A stretch of 64,000 nucleotides of DNA from Ensifer canadensis (lineage in GTDB: Bacteria > Pseudomonadota > Alphaproteobacteria > Rhizobiales > Rhizobiaceae), in NCBI RefSeq assembly GCF_017488845.2, contig NZ_CP083370.1:3879001-3943000 (forward strand), read 5' to 3'. The notes under the pieces are model-generated. The model made no database searches. It was not told where the DNA came from and worked only from the letters and a program-made list of their open reading frames with translations. Made by a program: the position numbers and the translations under genes. Shown here piece after piece: positions 29,648 through 38,149 of this stretch. The number at the start of each line of letters is the position of its first letter. Within the stretch, counting starts at the first letter, position 1.

Positions 29648-31075
29648 ATGCAATTGAAGTTCGGTACCAGCGGTCTGCGCGGCCTGTCCGAGGAGCTGAA
29701 AGGCGAGCCGTCTGCACGCTATGCGAAGGCCTTCGCGCGGCACCTGATCGCCTCCGAGCAGGCGAAGGCCGGGGATCCGATCCTGATCGCTCGCGACTTT
29801 CGCGATTCCAGTCCTGAAATTGCGGGGGTTTGCGCCGATGCGCTGAAGAGCGAAGGCTTTCGCGTGTTCGATTGCGGCACTGTTCCGACCCCGGCACTGG
29901 CGCTTTATGGCCTCGTCCACAAAGCTGCGGGCCTGATGATCACCGGCTCGCATATTCCCGCTGATCGCAACGGCATCAAATTCTACCGGCCCGACGGTGA
30001 GATCGACAAGAACGACGAACTGGCGATCAGTTCCATTGCCGACGCCATTGCCGGCGAGGCCGTGCCTTCGGCCGGCTCCGGTGAAGACCATGCGGCGTCG
30101 GCCGCAGATCTGTTCCTCCAGCGCAACAGGGACCTGTTGCCACCCGGTTCGCTTGGCGGCTTGCGCATCGGCGTCTATCAGCACAGCACGGTAGCCCGCG
30201 ATCTGCTCGTCGAGTTGCTGACGCATCTCGGCGCCGAGACGGTCGCTCTCGGCCGATCCGAGGACTTCGTGCCTGTCGATACCGAGGCGGTTTCGCCTAA
30301 AACGCTCGCCAAGCTTACCGCCTGGGCGCCTGAACATCGCCTGGATGCGATCGTCTCGGCCGATGGCGACGGTGACCGGCCGCTGGTTGCCGATGAAAAG
30401 GGCGCGCCGCTTCGTGGCGACCTGTTGGGCCTCGTCGCCTGCGAGTTCCTCGGTGCCCAGATCGCCGTGACGCCGGTCACCTCCAATTCGGGTCTCGAAC
30501 GAGCCGAAGGTCTGTCGGTCATCCGCACCCGGGTCGGTTCGCCCTATGTCATCGCCGGAATGGCGCAGGCAGTTGCGGAAGGCGGCACGAAGGTGGCCGG
30601 CTTCGAGGCCAATGGCGGCACGTTGACCGCGAGCGACTTCTCCGTCGGCAATGGTGTTCTCAAGGCTTTGCCCACCCGTGACAGCTTCCTGCCGATCCTC
30701 GCCGTGCTTGGGCGCGCCGCCGAAGCCCGGATGACCCTCTCGGCGCTGGCCGCGTCCTATCGTCTTCCGGTCGCGCTTAGCGACCGCCTCGAACACTTCC
30801 CGGTCGAAACCAGCAGCCGGCTGATGGCGTTTCTGCGCGGTGGGGCGGAGAACCTCGGCGGCTTCCTTGCCGCCGTTGGCCGTCCGGCTGCCGTCAGCGA
30901 CATCGATGGTCTGCGCGTTACCCTTGCCGATGGTCGAACGATTCATTTCCGCCCGTCCGGCAACGCACCGGAAATGCGCTGCTATGTCGAGGCCGAGACG
31001 ACAGCAGAGGCGGAATCGCTGCTAGCTCAAGGACTTTCCACAATTCGATCCTGGGCAAAAGTGACGTCAAACTGA
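29648..31075 (+). CDS. Phosphomannomutase/phosphoglucomutase family enzyme
   Basis: Alpha-D-phosphohexomutase of 475 residues. The active-site Ser loop reads TGSHIPADRNGIKFY, the Mg-binding loop DGDGDRP, the sugar-binding loop GFEANGG and the phosphate-binding loop RPSGNAPEMRCYVEA, in the family order. It probably interconverts mannose or glucose 1- and 6-phosphates for polysaccharide or lipopolysaccharide precursors; substrate choice cannot be read from sequence. It differs from GlmM in its serine loop (GlmM has TASHNP). ATG 29648 starts MQLKFGTSGLRGL. It stands alone upstream of tRNA-Leu. Confidence 0.88.
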   Translation: MQLKFGTSGLRGLSEELKGEPSARYAKAFARHLIASEQAKAGDPILIARDFRDSSPEIAGVCADALKSEGFRVFDCGTVPTPALALYGLVHKAAGLMITGSHIPADRNGIKFYRPDGEIDKNDELAISSIADAIAGEAVPSAGSGEDHAASAADLFLQRNRDLLPPGSLGGLRIGVYQHSTVARDLLVELLTHLGAETVALGRSEDFVPVDTEAVSPKTLAKLTAWAPEHRLDAIVSADGDGDRPLVADEKGAPLRGDLLGLVACEFLGAQIAVTPVTSNSGLERAEGLSVIRTRVGSPYVIAGMAQAVAEGGTKVAGFEANGGTLTASDFSVGNGVLKALPTRDSFLPILAVLGRAAEARMTLSALAASYRLPVALSDRLEHFPVETSSRLMAFLRGGAENLGGFLAAVGRPAAVSDIDGLRVTLADGRTIHFRPSGNAPEMRCYVEAETTAEAESLLAQGLSTIRSWAKVTSN

Positions 31076-31153
31076 CCTTTTTCGTGTTCTGACACGAAAA
31101 CTTCAAAATGCCTGTTGACACTTCGGCTCGGGCCTTTTACATGCCGGTCCGTC

Positions 31154-31240
31154 GCCCAGATGGCGGAATTGGTAGACGCGCCAGCTTCAGGTGCTGGTAC
31201 TCGAAAGGGTGTGGAGGTTCGAGTCCTCTTCTGGGCACCA
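31154..31240 (+). tRNA. tRNA-Leu (CAG)
   Basis: An 87-base class II tRNA: acceptor gcccaga/tctgggc, anticodon stem ccagc/gctgg with loop ttcaggt giving anticodon CAG, a variable arm ctcgaaagggtgtggag region, T-arm ggttcgagtcc and an encoded CCA. Confidence 0.96.
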
Positions 31241-31270
31241 TTCCTTTAGCCAAACATTTGTTTTGGTTCG

Positions 31271-31297
31271 AAAAACCCCGGCTTGCCGGGGTTTTTT
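31271..31297 (+). terminator. Terminator after tRNA-Leu
   Basis: A 7 bp core stem accccgg/ccggggt with loop cttg, extended by A/T pairs, is followed by tttttt. Confidence 0.88.
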
Positions 31298-31589
31298 CGT
31301 TTCTGGCTTTTGGCCTGAACGGCGAGCGACCACCGCAAGTTTGCCTGATGAAAAATGCCCGATTTCCCGAGTTCGAAACCGCGCGGCGGAGCCACGTTCC
31401 TGCATAGGGTTTGTGTGCCTGCTAGCGCGCCGCGTGAGCCATTTCTGCAGCGTCTGGTGCATCTGCGCGGTACAGGGTCATTCAGCCAGTAAGGAAGCCG
31501 TTGTGGCGGCGCGTCTTGCGATCTGTGGTAGGCTCGCTACTATTCAATCACCCGCTGCGGCGGCGGATTTCGAGCGAGGATCATCCGCG
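31298..31589. other. Region between tRNA-Leu and cyclase gene
   Basis: An open frame runs through this stretch into the cyclase, but the peptide has no recognisable features and no ribosome site. It probably contains the cyclase promoter. Confidence 0.35.
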
Positions 31590-32540
31590 ATGGCTGACAC
31601 GCGTCGCAAGCTGACGACCATCTTCTCCGCTGACGTCCAGGACTATACCCGCCTGATGCGGGCGGACGAGGAGGGTACGCTTGCTACTCTCAAGCGGTAC
31701 CGGGATGCCATGACGCGCCTGATCGAGGCGCATGACGGCCGGGTCATCAACACCTGGGGGGATGGGCTGATCGCCGATTTCCCCAGTGTCGTCGAGGCGC
31801 TGCGCGCGGCGATCGACGCCCAGAACGAGCTGGCCGGTTACAACGCGAGAAGCAAGGACGATGCGCAGATGCTGTTTCGCATCGGCATCAACCTCGGAGA
31901 TGTGATCACCGAGGACGACGACATCTATGGCGACGGCGTCAACGTTGCCGCTCGCCTGCAGGCGTCCGCCCCTGCCGGCGGCATCGTGATCTCCAACACC
32001 GTCTATGACCAGGTGCGCAACAAGATCGCCGTCGGCTTCGAGTTTCTGGGCCAGCTTGAGGTCAAGAACATCGACGGCGGCGTGCCGAGCTATGCCGTGC
32101 GCATCGGTGCGTCCGATGACAGCGGGGCGGCTGCGGACCGCCAAGCCGAATGGGGCCGGTCGGCCGAGCAATCCGGCCGATCCGCGACCGTACCGATCGA
32201 AGCCGCGGCTGAACCGACGGGCCTGACCGGAAAGCTTATGGGAACGTTGGCGGTCATCGGCGCCGGCCTCGCGGCGCTCAATCTGCTGACCTGGCGCGGC
32301 GTGTTCTGGGCCGCATGGCCCCTGCTGGCATTCGCGGTTCTCGCGGCCTTGCGATGGGTGCGGGCAAACAGGAAGATCGACCGGGTCATCGGCACGCTTG
32401 CTGTCGCCGGTCTGGCTCTCGTCGCAATCAACCTCCTGTCCTGGCGGGGCGTGTTCTGGGCGGTGTGGCCGTTGCTTGCGATCGCTATTGCTGCTGGCAT
32501 CCGTTGGGTCATGCGCCAGAGAGATGGCGTCCGGCGTTGA
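31590..32540 (+). CDS. Class III adenylate/guanylate cyclase with duplicated C-terminal 2TM module
   Basis: Predicted nucleotide cyclase of 316 residues from ATG 31590. The catalytic domain is N-terminal (about 8-170): metal-binding Asp15 (TTIFSADVQDYTRLM) and Asp58 (NTWGDGLIADF), with GDGVNVAARLQ later. The C-terminal third has two copies of a helix-W-R-G-V-F-W-helix module (NLLTWRGVFWAAWPLL and NLLSWRGVFWAVWPLL), the 2TM type, so the enzyme is membrane anchored by four helices at its C-terminus, the reverse of common layouts. The end is 20 bases from a convergent second cyclase. Confidence 0.85.
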   Translation: MADTRRKLTTIFSADVQDYTRLMRADEEGTLATLKRYRDAMTRLIEAHDGRVINTWGDGLIADFPSVVEALRAAIDAQNELAGYNARSKDDAQMLFRIGINLGDVITEDDDIYGDGVNVAARLQASAPAGGIVISNTVYDQVRNKIAVGFEFLGQLEVKNIDGGVPSYAVRIGASDDSGAAADRQAEWGRSAEQSGRSATVPIEAAAEPTGLTGKLMGTLAVIGAGLAALNLLTWRGVFWAAWPLLAFAVLAALRWVRANRKIDRVIGTLAVAGLALVAINLLSWRGVFWAVWPLLAIAIAAGIRWVMRQRDGVRR

Positions 32541-32560
32541 CGGCGCGCGCTGCAGGCGCC

Positions 32561-34537
32561 TCAGGATGATGTCGTCGGTGATTTCAAGGCTGCATCCTCG
32601 ACGATCGGCCGCGCGCTCAGCACCTCATAGACATCGAGTGCCGTGGCGCGCCCCTTGGCTTGCGCCGATCCGAGCGGCCGGAAGGTGATCGCGTCGGATG
32701 CCTGGGCGACGACGGCGCCGCTCGCCATGATCGTCGTGCCGTAGTTCTTGTTCATGCCTTCGAGTCGCGAGGCGACGTTCACCGTGTCGCCCATGGCGGT
32801 ATATTGCAGCCGTTCCTTCGCGCCGACGCTGCCGACAACGGCGGTGCCAGTGTGGATGCCGAAGCGCGTACGGAACTCCGGCAGGCCCTTCTTGCGCTGC
32901 GCTTCGTTGAACGCTTGCAACCGTTCCTCGACTGCCAGCGCGCAACGACAGGCATTCTCCGCATGGCGCTCGTCTGGCGCCGGCGCGTTCCACATGGCAA
33001 AGACGGAATCGCCGAGGAACTGGATGATCGTGCCGTCATGGGCATCGACGACCTCGCTGAAGATGTCGAAATATTCCGAAAGCATCGCCACCACTTCTTC
33101 CGGCGCGTGGCGTTCGCTCAAGGTGGTGAAATCGTAGATATCGGTGAAAAGTGCCGTGACCTCCTGACGCCAGGCCGCGCGGCCGCTGAACTGGCCGGAT
33201 TCGATGCCCTTGCGCACCAGTTCCCTCGGCACGTAGAGCGCGAAGGTGAAGATCGCGTCGCGTGCCCGGTTCATCGCCCCGCCGAGCGTGGAGATCTCGC
33301 TGACATGCGACGACACGTCGATCGGCGTGGTGAAATCCAGGTCCTGCAGCCGGTTGGCGCTGGCGGTCAACTGGTTGAGCGATTTAGTGATCAGGTGTGC
33401 GAGCACCAGCGACGACAGGACGGCGAGCGCCACTACGGCGCCGGATATTGCAAGCCCCTGGATCAGTGCCTTGTTGGCGTCGGCCATGAGTTCGTCGAGC
33501 GGGGCGGCGACGACCGCCCGGTGTCCGGTCAGCAGCAGCTCCGATTCGAGCGGTGTCACCATGACCAGATAGGTCCGGTCCCCCACCTCGGCGAAACCGG
33601 CCTTTCCAGGCGGTGGCGGGTTGAGGCGGATGCTTTGCACCAGCGGATCGTTCTGCGGCGGGACGATCGGATCGTCCTTGTCCTTGGCCGACATGATGCG
33701 TTTCATCATCGTCCGGTCGGAGTGGATGATCGGTCGGCCGACCGCATCGAGGATGAAGGAGACGGATCCCTTCGTCAGCCGTTCGCGCGACAGGAAATCG
33801 GTGATGGTGTCGAGAACCACGTCGGCGCCGATGACGATCTTGGGATTGCCGCGGTGCGCCTGCGAGATCGTCATGCCGAGCGCGCCGGTCGTTGCCATCT
33901 CGTAAGGGCCGTTCGACACGGCAGCCGTGCCGTCGACGGCCGACTGGTACCAGGGCCGGGTTCGCGGATCGTAGCCCGACGGCGGTAACCGTCGCTCCGA
34001 CGTCGGTTCGCCCGCCTCGTCCAGGAAGATGACGCGGTTGATCGATTTGCCGCTGGCGTCGCGCTCCATCGAGCGGACAGCCATGGAGGCGCCGCGTGGG
34101 GCATCGAGCGCCATGCGCCAGGCGATGTGCTTGAGATCGACCACCTGGAAAAACGCGCCGCTCGGGTAGCCGACATAGACGCCGTCGATATGCGGCGAGC
34201 GGCTGATGCCTTCGCGCAGCACGGCCGCCTTGTCGTTCATGCGCTCCGGCGGAGGCACGAGGAAGGAGTTGGCGACCGACGAGACGAGGCTGACAAGCGC
34301 CGAGGTGTCGCCGGACAGCACGCCGAGACGATCGACCAGGCGGCCGGCAAAGCCGCGCATGTTGGATTCGGCATCCGCAATCGCGGCGTTGCGTGAGCGG
34401 TGATAGTCAAGCCCGACAAGGATGCCGGATACGGCGATCAGCATGGCGACCATCACCAGGCTGAACAGCGAACGCAGCGAACTGTTCCAGTTGTCGCGTA
34501 TCCTGGTTCCGAGAAAGCCGGACGTCTTGTTGGCCAT
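32561..34537 (-). CDS. Membrane class III adenylate/guanylate cyclase with Cache sensor and HAMP
   Basis: A 658-residue receptor cyclase. Residues 21-43 form the first membrane segment, 45-350 a periplasmic double-Cache-like sensor (with the typical DPRTRPWYQSA and GADVVLDTITDFLSR), about 358-382 the second membrane segment, 383-435 a HAMP linker, and 455-640 the cyclase domain with metal-binding Asp466 (ALFTDIYDFTTLSE) and Asp510 (IQFLGDSVFAMW), then AMGDTVNVASRLEG. The ligand is unknown. It converges on the smaller cyclase gene. Confidence 0.9.
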   Translation of the reverse strand: MANKTSGFLGTRIRDNWNSSLRSLFSLVMVAMLIAVSGILVGLDYHRSRNAAIADAESNMRGFAGRLVDRLGVLSGDTSALVSLVSSVANSFLVPPPERMNDKAAVLREGISRSPHIDGVYVGYPSGAFFQVVDLKHIAWRMALDAPRGASMAVRSMERDASGKSINRVIFLDEAGEPTSERRLPPSGYDPRTRPWYQSAVDGTAAVSNGPYEMATTGALGMTISQAHRGNPKIVIGADVVLDTITDFLSRERLTKGSVSFILDAVGRPIIHSDRTMMKRIMSAKDKDDPIVPPQNDPLVQSIRLNPPPPGKAGFAEVGDRTYLVMVTPLESELLLTGHRAVVAAPLDELMADANKALIQGLAISGAVVALAVLSSLVLAHLITKSLNQLTASANRLQDLDFTTPIDVSSHVSEISTLGGAMNRARDAIFTFALYVPRELVRKGIESGQFSGRAAWRQEVTALFTDIYDFTTLSERHAPEEVVAMLSEYFDIFSEVVDAHDGTIIQFLGDSVFAMWNAPAPDERHAENACRCALAVEERLQAFNEAQRKKGLPEFRTRFGIHTGTAVVGSVGAKERLQYTAMGDTVNVASRLEGMNKNYGTTIMASGAVVAQASDAITFRPLGSAQAKGRATALDVYEVLSARPIVEDAALKSPTTSS

Positions 34538-34662
34538 TGCGTGTCTCTGATCTCGCGCCTGTCCTGGCGATGCTACGTGCTTTTCCCATAGAACACGTTA
34601 ATCGGGGGCAATGCATTCCCGGCCGTCAGCGAAACGATGAAATCTCCGATGGCGAAGAGCTT

Positions 34663-34691
34663 ATACCAAGCTGGGTCGATATCAGTTGACC
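34663..34691. repeat. Possible solo end of the MITE family seen at 36870
   Basis: The sequence ataccaagctgggtcgatat followed by cagttgacc aligns with the 25 bp inverted end at 36870-36894 with about 20 matches and a short insertion. It overlaps the stop of the dehydrogenase gene. Weak. Confidence 0.3.
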
Positions 34692-35713
34692 GTCACCGGC
34701 TTGGAGCGCATCCGTGCGACCGTCTCGCGCTCAGCGCGTTTGCAGCGCATCGGCGGCAGGTCCCGGTCCATCAGGTCCATGTCTTCCAGCACCATGTCGC
34801 CCATCTTCTTGAAGGCGCTGTCGAGCGCGCCCGCGCGGTGCGCCGAGCGCAGGAAGCCGGGCAGGCGGCGCACCCTGTGGTCGAGCGGAAGTGGCTCCTG
34901 CGGGAAGACGTCGCTGGCGGCAACGATATGCCCGCTTTCGACGGCGGCCATTAGCGCATCGAAATCGACGACGCCGGCGCGGCTGAGCAGGATGAAGGCT
35001 GCCCCCGGCCGCATGCTGGCAAAGGCCCTCGCGCCGAGAAAACCCTCATTCTCGCTGGTGACCGATGCGACGACGAAGACGAAATCGCTTTCGGTCAGCA
35101 CGGTTTCCAGCGATGCCGGTTCGACGCCGTTGTCACGGAGGATAGAGGCCGGCATCCAGGGATCGAAGACGCGGATCCTGGCGCGGAAGCCTGACAGCAC
35201 CCGGTTGAGCGCCTTGCCCAGGTCTCCGAAGCCGATGATGCCGATGTCCGAGCCGGAGAGCAGTCGCGCCGAGCGATTGCCGTCGCCACCCCAAAGCTCC
35301 CGGCCCTCGCGAAAGGCGAGATCGGCGTCGACGATGCCGCGCGCGATGTTGAGGGCCATCGCAAGCCCCATTTCGGCGACCGGCTCGGCAAATACTTGGC
35401 CGGTCGTGACGACGTGGACACCGCGTTCGAACAGCACCTCATAAGGCATGTTGTTGATCAGGTTGCTCTCGACATTGAGAATGGCCCGCAGCTTCGGCAG
35501 GCGCGCCAAGGTATCGTGGTCGAGCGGCGGTTGGCCGATGATGTAGCGCGCTTGCGACAGCACCTCGTCGCCAAGGCCGGCGATCTCATCCGGATCGGTC
35601 TCAACGATGCGGTAGCGCTCGTGCAGTTGCTTCAAGGCGTCGGCTGTGAAGATCAGGTCGAGCGTGCGCGGCGCCGGCACGCTGATGGCGAGCGGTCTCG
35701 TGTCGTTGGGCAT
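34682..35713 (-). CDS. D-2-hydroxyacid dehydrogenase family protein
   Basis: NAD(P)-dependent oxidoreductase of 343 residues. The Rossmann motif is GIIGFGDLGKALNRVL, followed by FDPWMP at the end of the second strand. The catalytic Arg lies in LLSRAGVVDFDAL, the Glu in ASDVFPQEPLP and the His in RSAHRAGA. The N-terminal substrate domain includes NLINNMPYEVLFERGVHVV and PVAEMGLAMALNIAR. Substrate is unknown; the family covers phosphoglycerate, glyoxylate and related keto acids. ATG 35713 has a perfect GAGGAGG site. Confidence 0.88.
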   Translation of the reverse strand: MPNDTRPLAISVPAPRTLDLIFTADALKQLHERYRIVETDPDEIAGLGDEVLSQARYIIGQPPLDHDTLARLPKLRAILNVESNLINNMPYEVLFERGVHVVTTGQVFAEPVAEMGLAMALNIARGIVDADLAFREGRELWGGDGNRSARLLSGSDIGIIGFGDLGKALNRVLSGFRARIRVFDPWMPASILRDNGVEPASLETVLTESDFVFVVASVTSENEGFLGARAFASMRPGAAFILLSRAGVVDFDALMAAVESGHIVAASDVFPQEPLPLDHRVRRLPGFLRSAHRAGALDSAFKKMGDMVLEDMDLMDRDLPPMRCKRAERETVARMRSKPVTVN

Positions 35714-35812
35714 TGTTCCTCCTCGGTGGAGGCAGAACACCTCCACAGTTCCTTGCCCAATTTTCTAGGAAGTATTCATCGGCTTGCCAAGCCGAACCGG
35801 TGCAGGTTGGTA

Positions 35813-36124
35813 TTAGTAGCCGAGCCCGCGCTTCTGCCGGTAGAGTGACGGTGGCAAATCGCTACCCTGGAACACCGGGCCATCGCCGCGGCGGCAGTTG
35901 TAGATCGTGTCGTAGCGCGGCCCGCCGCGCGAGCTCGATTCGAACGGATAGTCGCGATCGACAAGTGTCTGCTGGCAGACGACCTTGTCGCCGTTGTCGT
36001 TCAGGGGATCCATCGGGCGCACACCGGGCAGGTCCCTATAGTTCTGCGCCAGCGCCGGCACGACCGTGAAGCCAAGCACGAGCGATATGATCGAAAGAGC
36101 CGAGGCGGTGCGAGAGGAGGTCAT
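35813..36124 (-). CDS. Small secreted protein, unknown function
   Basis: A 103-residue protein with a clear signal peptide (TASALSIISLVLGFTVVPALAQ) and a mature part holding two Cys (KVVCQQTLVDRDYPFESS and IYNCRRGDGP), likely disulfide linked, ending LYRQKRGLGY. An upstream in-frame ATG at 36166 would add 14 residues. It is divergent from the RNase D-like gene. I do not recognise the family. Confidence 0.65.
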   Translation of the reverse strand: MTSSRTASALSIISLVLGFTVVPALAQNYRDLPGVRPMDPLNDNGDKVVCQQTLVDRDYPFESSSRGGPRYDTIYNCRRGDGPVFQGSDLPPSLYRQKRGLGY

Positions 36125-36235
36125 CAATGCGAGCTTTCGAAGGGTGCACCCGCGGCGAGGTGCCATGACACGGTTTCGCCAGGGCCAAACTTGCGCTATA
36201 GGCGACACCACTTCCGTTTCATCTGGGGATTTTCG

Positions 36236-36862
36236 ATGGCGAATGCAATACGGTTCCATGAAGGCGATATTTCCGCAGCCGATGCCGCCCGCTACCGGGG
36301 CGCGATTGCCGTCGACACGGAAACTCTTGGCCTTGTCCCCCGCCGCGACCGGCTCTGCGTCGTCCAGCTTTCGCCGGGCGACGGCACCGCCGACGTGATC
36401 CGTATTGCCGCCGGCCAGAAGGATGCGCCGAACCTCGTCGCCATGCTCGCCGACCCGGCCCGGCAGAAGATTTTCCACTACGGCCGTTTCGATATCGCCG
36501 TACTCTTCCACACTTTCGGCGTGACGACGACGCCGGTGTTCTGCACCAAGATCGCCTCGCGTCTGACGCGCACCTACACGGATCGCCACGGGTTGAAGGA
36601 CAATCTGAAGGAAATGCTCGACGTCGATATTTCCAAGCAGCAGCAGTCCTCCGACTGGGCGGCCGAGACCCTGTCTCCGGCGCAGCTCGAATATGCCGCA
36701 TCCGACGTGCTGCACCTGCATGCGCTGCGCGAAAAACTGACGGGGCGGCTCTTGCGCGATGGCCGCATGGACCATGCGGATGCCTGCTTCGCCTTCCTGC
36801 CGACCCGCTCCAAGCTCGATCTGCTCGGCTGGGACGAGACCGACATTTTCGCCCATAGCTGA
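36236..36862 (+). CDS. Ribonuclease D-like 3'-5' exonuclease
   Basis: A 208-residue DEDDy exonuclease lacking the HRDC domain of full RNase D. The metal-binding residues are Asp27 and Glu29 (IAVDTETLGL), an Asp in HYGRFDIAVL and the Tyr/Asp pair in QLEYAASDVLHLHAL. Such short forms are common in alphaproteobacteria and may act on tRNA or DNA ends. ATG 36236 is chosen over the open extension from 36191. A miniature transposon-like element begins 7 bases after the stop. Confidence 0.9.
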   Translation: MANAIRFHEGDISAADAARYRGAIAVDTETLGLVPRRDRLCVVQLSPGDGTADVIRIAAGQKDAPNLVAMLADPARQKIFHYGRFDIAVLFHTFGVTTTPVFCTKIASRLTRTYTDRHGLKDNLKEMLDVDISKQQQSSDWAAETLSPAQLEYAASDVLHLHALREKLTGRLLRDGRMDHADACFAFLPTRSKLDLLGWDETDIFAHS

Positions 36863-36869
36863 ACGGGTC

Positions 36870-37138
36870 ATACCAACCTGCGCTGATATTGACCTCTCGC
36901 GCCGGAGCGATTTTGGTTTCCGGCAAAGAGACAATCGCAACCGGACCCAAGCGGCGCGGTGAGGAGTGTCGACGCTATCAGGATGCCAAAAGCGCCCGGC
37001 CCTTCGGGTGGGCCGTGTATCGGCCACCGGCAGCGTCGCAATCCTCGACCGATGCCAAAGCATCGTCCTGCGGTATGCTCCTTGCCGGATGACCGCACGG
37101 TCCCACGCAAGACGTCAATATCAGCGCAAGGTTGGTAT
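36870..37138. mobile_element. 269 bp MITE-like element with 25 bp terminal inverted repeats
   Basis: The left end (ataccaacctgcgctgatat, then tgac) and the reverse complement of the right end (ataccaaccttgcgctgata, then ttgac) are identical except for one extra base. TA occurs at both tips. The interior of about 220 bases has no credible frame. The right tip forms part of the TGA stop of the yqaA gene. Confidence 0.75.
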
Positions 37139-37563
37139 CACGGCGTCAGCCAGAGCACGATGGCGTAACGCGCCGCCTTGCCGATCGCCACGAACACCAG
37201 GAACAGTGCAAAAGGCATGCGCAACAGCCCGGCGACGAGCGTCAGCGGATCGCCGACCACCGGCAGCCAGGATAAGAGCAGCACCGGCTGGCCATAGCTC
37301 GCAAACAGCGTCTCCGCCTTCTGCCGCGCCGCAGGCGAGATCGGGAACCAGCGCCTTCCCTCAAAGCGGATCAGGAACCGCCCAAGCACGAAATTGACGA
37401 CGGCGCCAAGGACGTTGCCAGCTGTGGCCGCGACGAAAAGGGCGACACGGCCGGTTTCGCCATGAAGTGCGGCGGCGACGATCGCCGCCTCCGACATGCC
37501 GAACAGCAGTGTCGCGGAGAGGAAGGCTGCCGAGAAAACGCCAGCGAGAATGCCGAAATCCAG
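37138..37563 (-). CDS. YqaA/DedA-like membrane protein with probable CTG start
   Basis: Inner-membrane protein of the SNARE-associated/DedA superfamily, YqaA branch, about four helices. Conserved parts are SAAFLSATLLFGMSEAAIVA, AGNVLGAVVNFVLGR, SWLPVVGDPLTLVAGLLRM and a final helix. The ATG at 37497 would delete the conserved first helix. Upstream, LDFGILAGVFSAAFLSATLL is in frame but no ATG, GTG or TTG precedes it; CTG 37563 stands six bases after a perfect AGGAG that overlaps the SelT/W-like stop. That start gives 141 residues, a normal family length, and implies translational coupling. Confidence 0.75.
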   Translation of the reverse strand: MDFGILAGVFSAAFLSATLLFGMSEAAIVAAALHGETGRVALFVAATAGNVLGAVVNFVLGRFLIRFEGRRWFPISPAARQKAETLFASYGQPVLLLSWLPVVGDPLTLVAGLLRMPFALFLVFVAIGKAARYAIVLWLTP

Positions 37564-37565
37564 GA

Positions 37566-37847
37566 TCAGCTCCTGTCGGTGTGGCCGAGATCGCGCTCCG
37601 GCTCGATGATGTCGCGGATGCGCTGCTTCAATTCTTTCGGTCCGGGAAAACCGCCGTCACGCTTGCGCTCCCAGATCAGTTCGTCATTGACGCGGATCTC
37701 GAAATTGCCGCCGGTGCCGGGGATCAGCGCCACTTCACCCAACGATTGGCCGAAGGTCTGCAGCAGCTCCTGTGCCATCCAGCCGGCGCGCAAAAGCCAG
37801 TTGCACTGCGTGCAATAAAGGATGGTGATCCGCGGCTTCTCGTCCAT
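37566..37847 (-). CDS. SelT/SelW/SelH family thioredoxin-fold protein
   Basis: A 93-residue Rdx-type protein with the CxxC redox motif at Cys12-Cys15 (ITILYCTQCNWLLRAGW) and the family end pattern GTGGNFEIRVNDELIWERK and GGFPGPKELKQRIRD. Redox function is likely; partners are unknown. The protein from ATG 37847 fits the family, while an open extension to 37889 runs into a RIME. The stop overlaps the ribosome site of the yqaA gene. Confidence 0.88.
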   Translation of the reverse strand: MDEKPRITILYCTQCNWLLRAGWMAQELLQTFGQSLGEVALIPGTGGNFEIRVNDELIWERKRDGGFPGPKELKQRIRDIIEPERDLGHTDRS

Positions 37848-37881
37848 CTGGTGGTTCCCGGCTGGTTTGTGCGCGGCAACA

Positions 37882-37988
37882 TACTGCATAACCCCGTAAA
37901 ACCGGAACCGGTTAAATGAGAAAATTACACAGCAGGTTTCAGGCGTTACACCGTCCCTGGTGCGTCACGCCGACCGCTTGGCGCGGTA
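37882..37988 (+). repeat. RIME-like element, TA flanked
   Basis: A diverged 107 bp copy: actgcataa...accggaaccggtt...aaattacacagc for palindrome A and gttacaccg...ggtgcgtcacgccgacc...gcgcggta for palindrome B. TA is kept at both ends. It sits between the divergent SelT/W-like and DoxX genes, whose 302 base spacer otherwise shows only promoter-type sequence. Confidence 0.75.
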
Positions 37989-38149
37989 GCGGTCGATCTG
38001 GAAACAACCGGCGGTCACGCGCCTCTCACGCAATTGTCAACTGATTTAGTCATGTTTTTATCGGTCGCTCCCTTGCAAACGAAAAGACGCCCGGCGAGAC
38101 ATTGCTGCATTGCACATATTGTCGCAGCCACCTCCAAGAGGACCTACCC

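Noticed and set aside
31154..31600. tRNA-Leu as a genomic island attachment site
   Set aside because: No integrase, no direct repeat of the tRNA 3' end and no change in gene type next to it.
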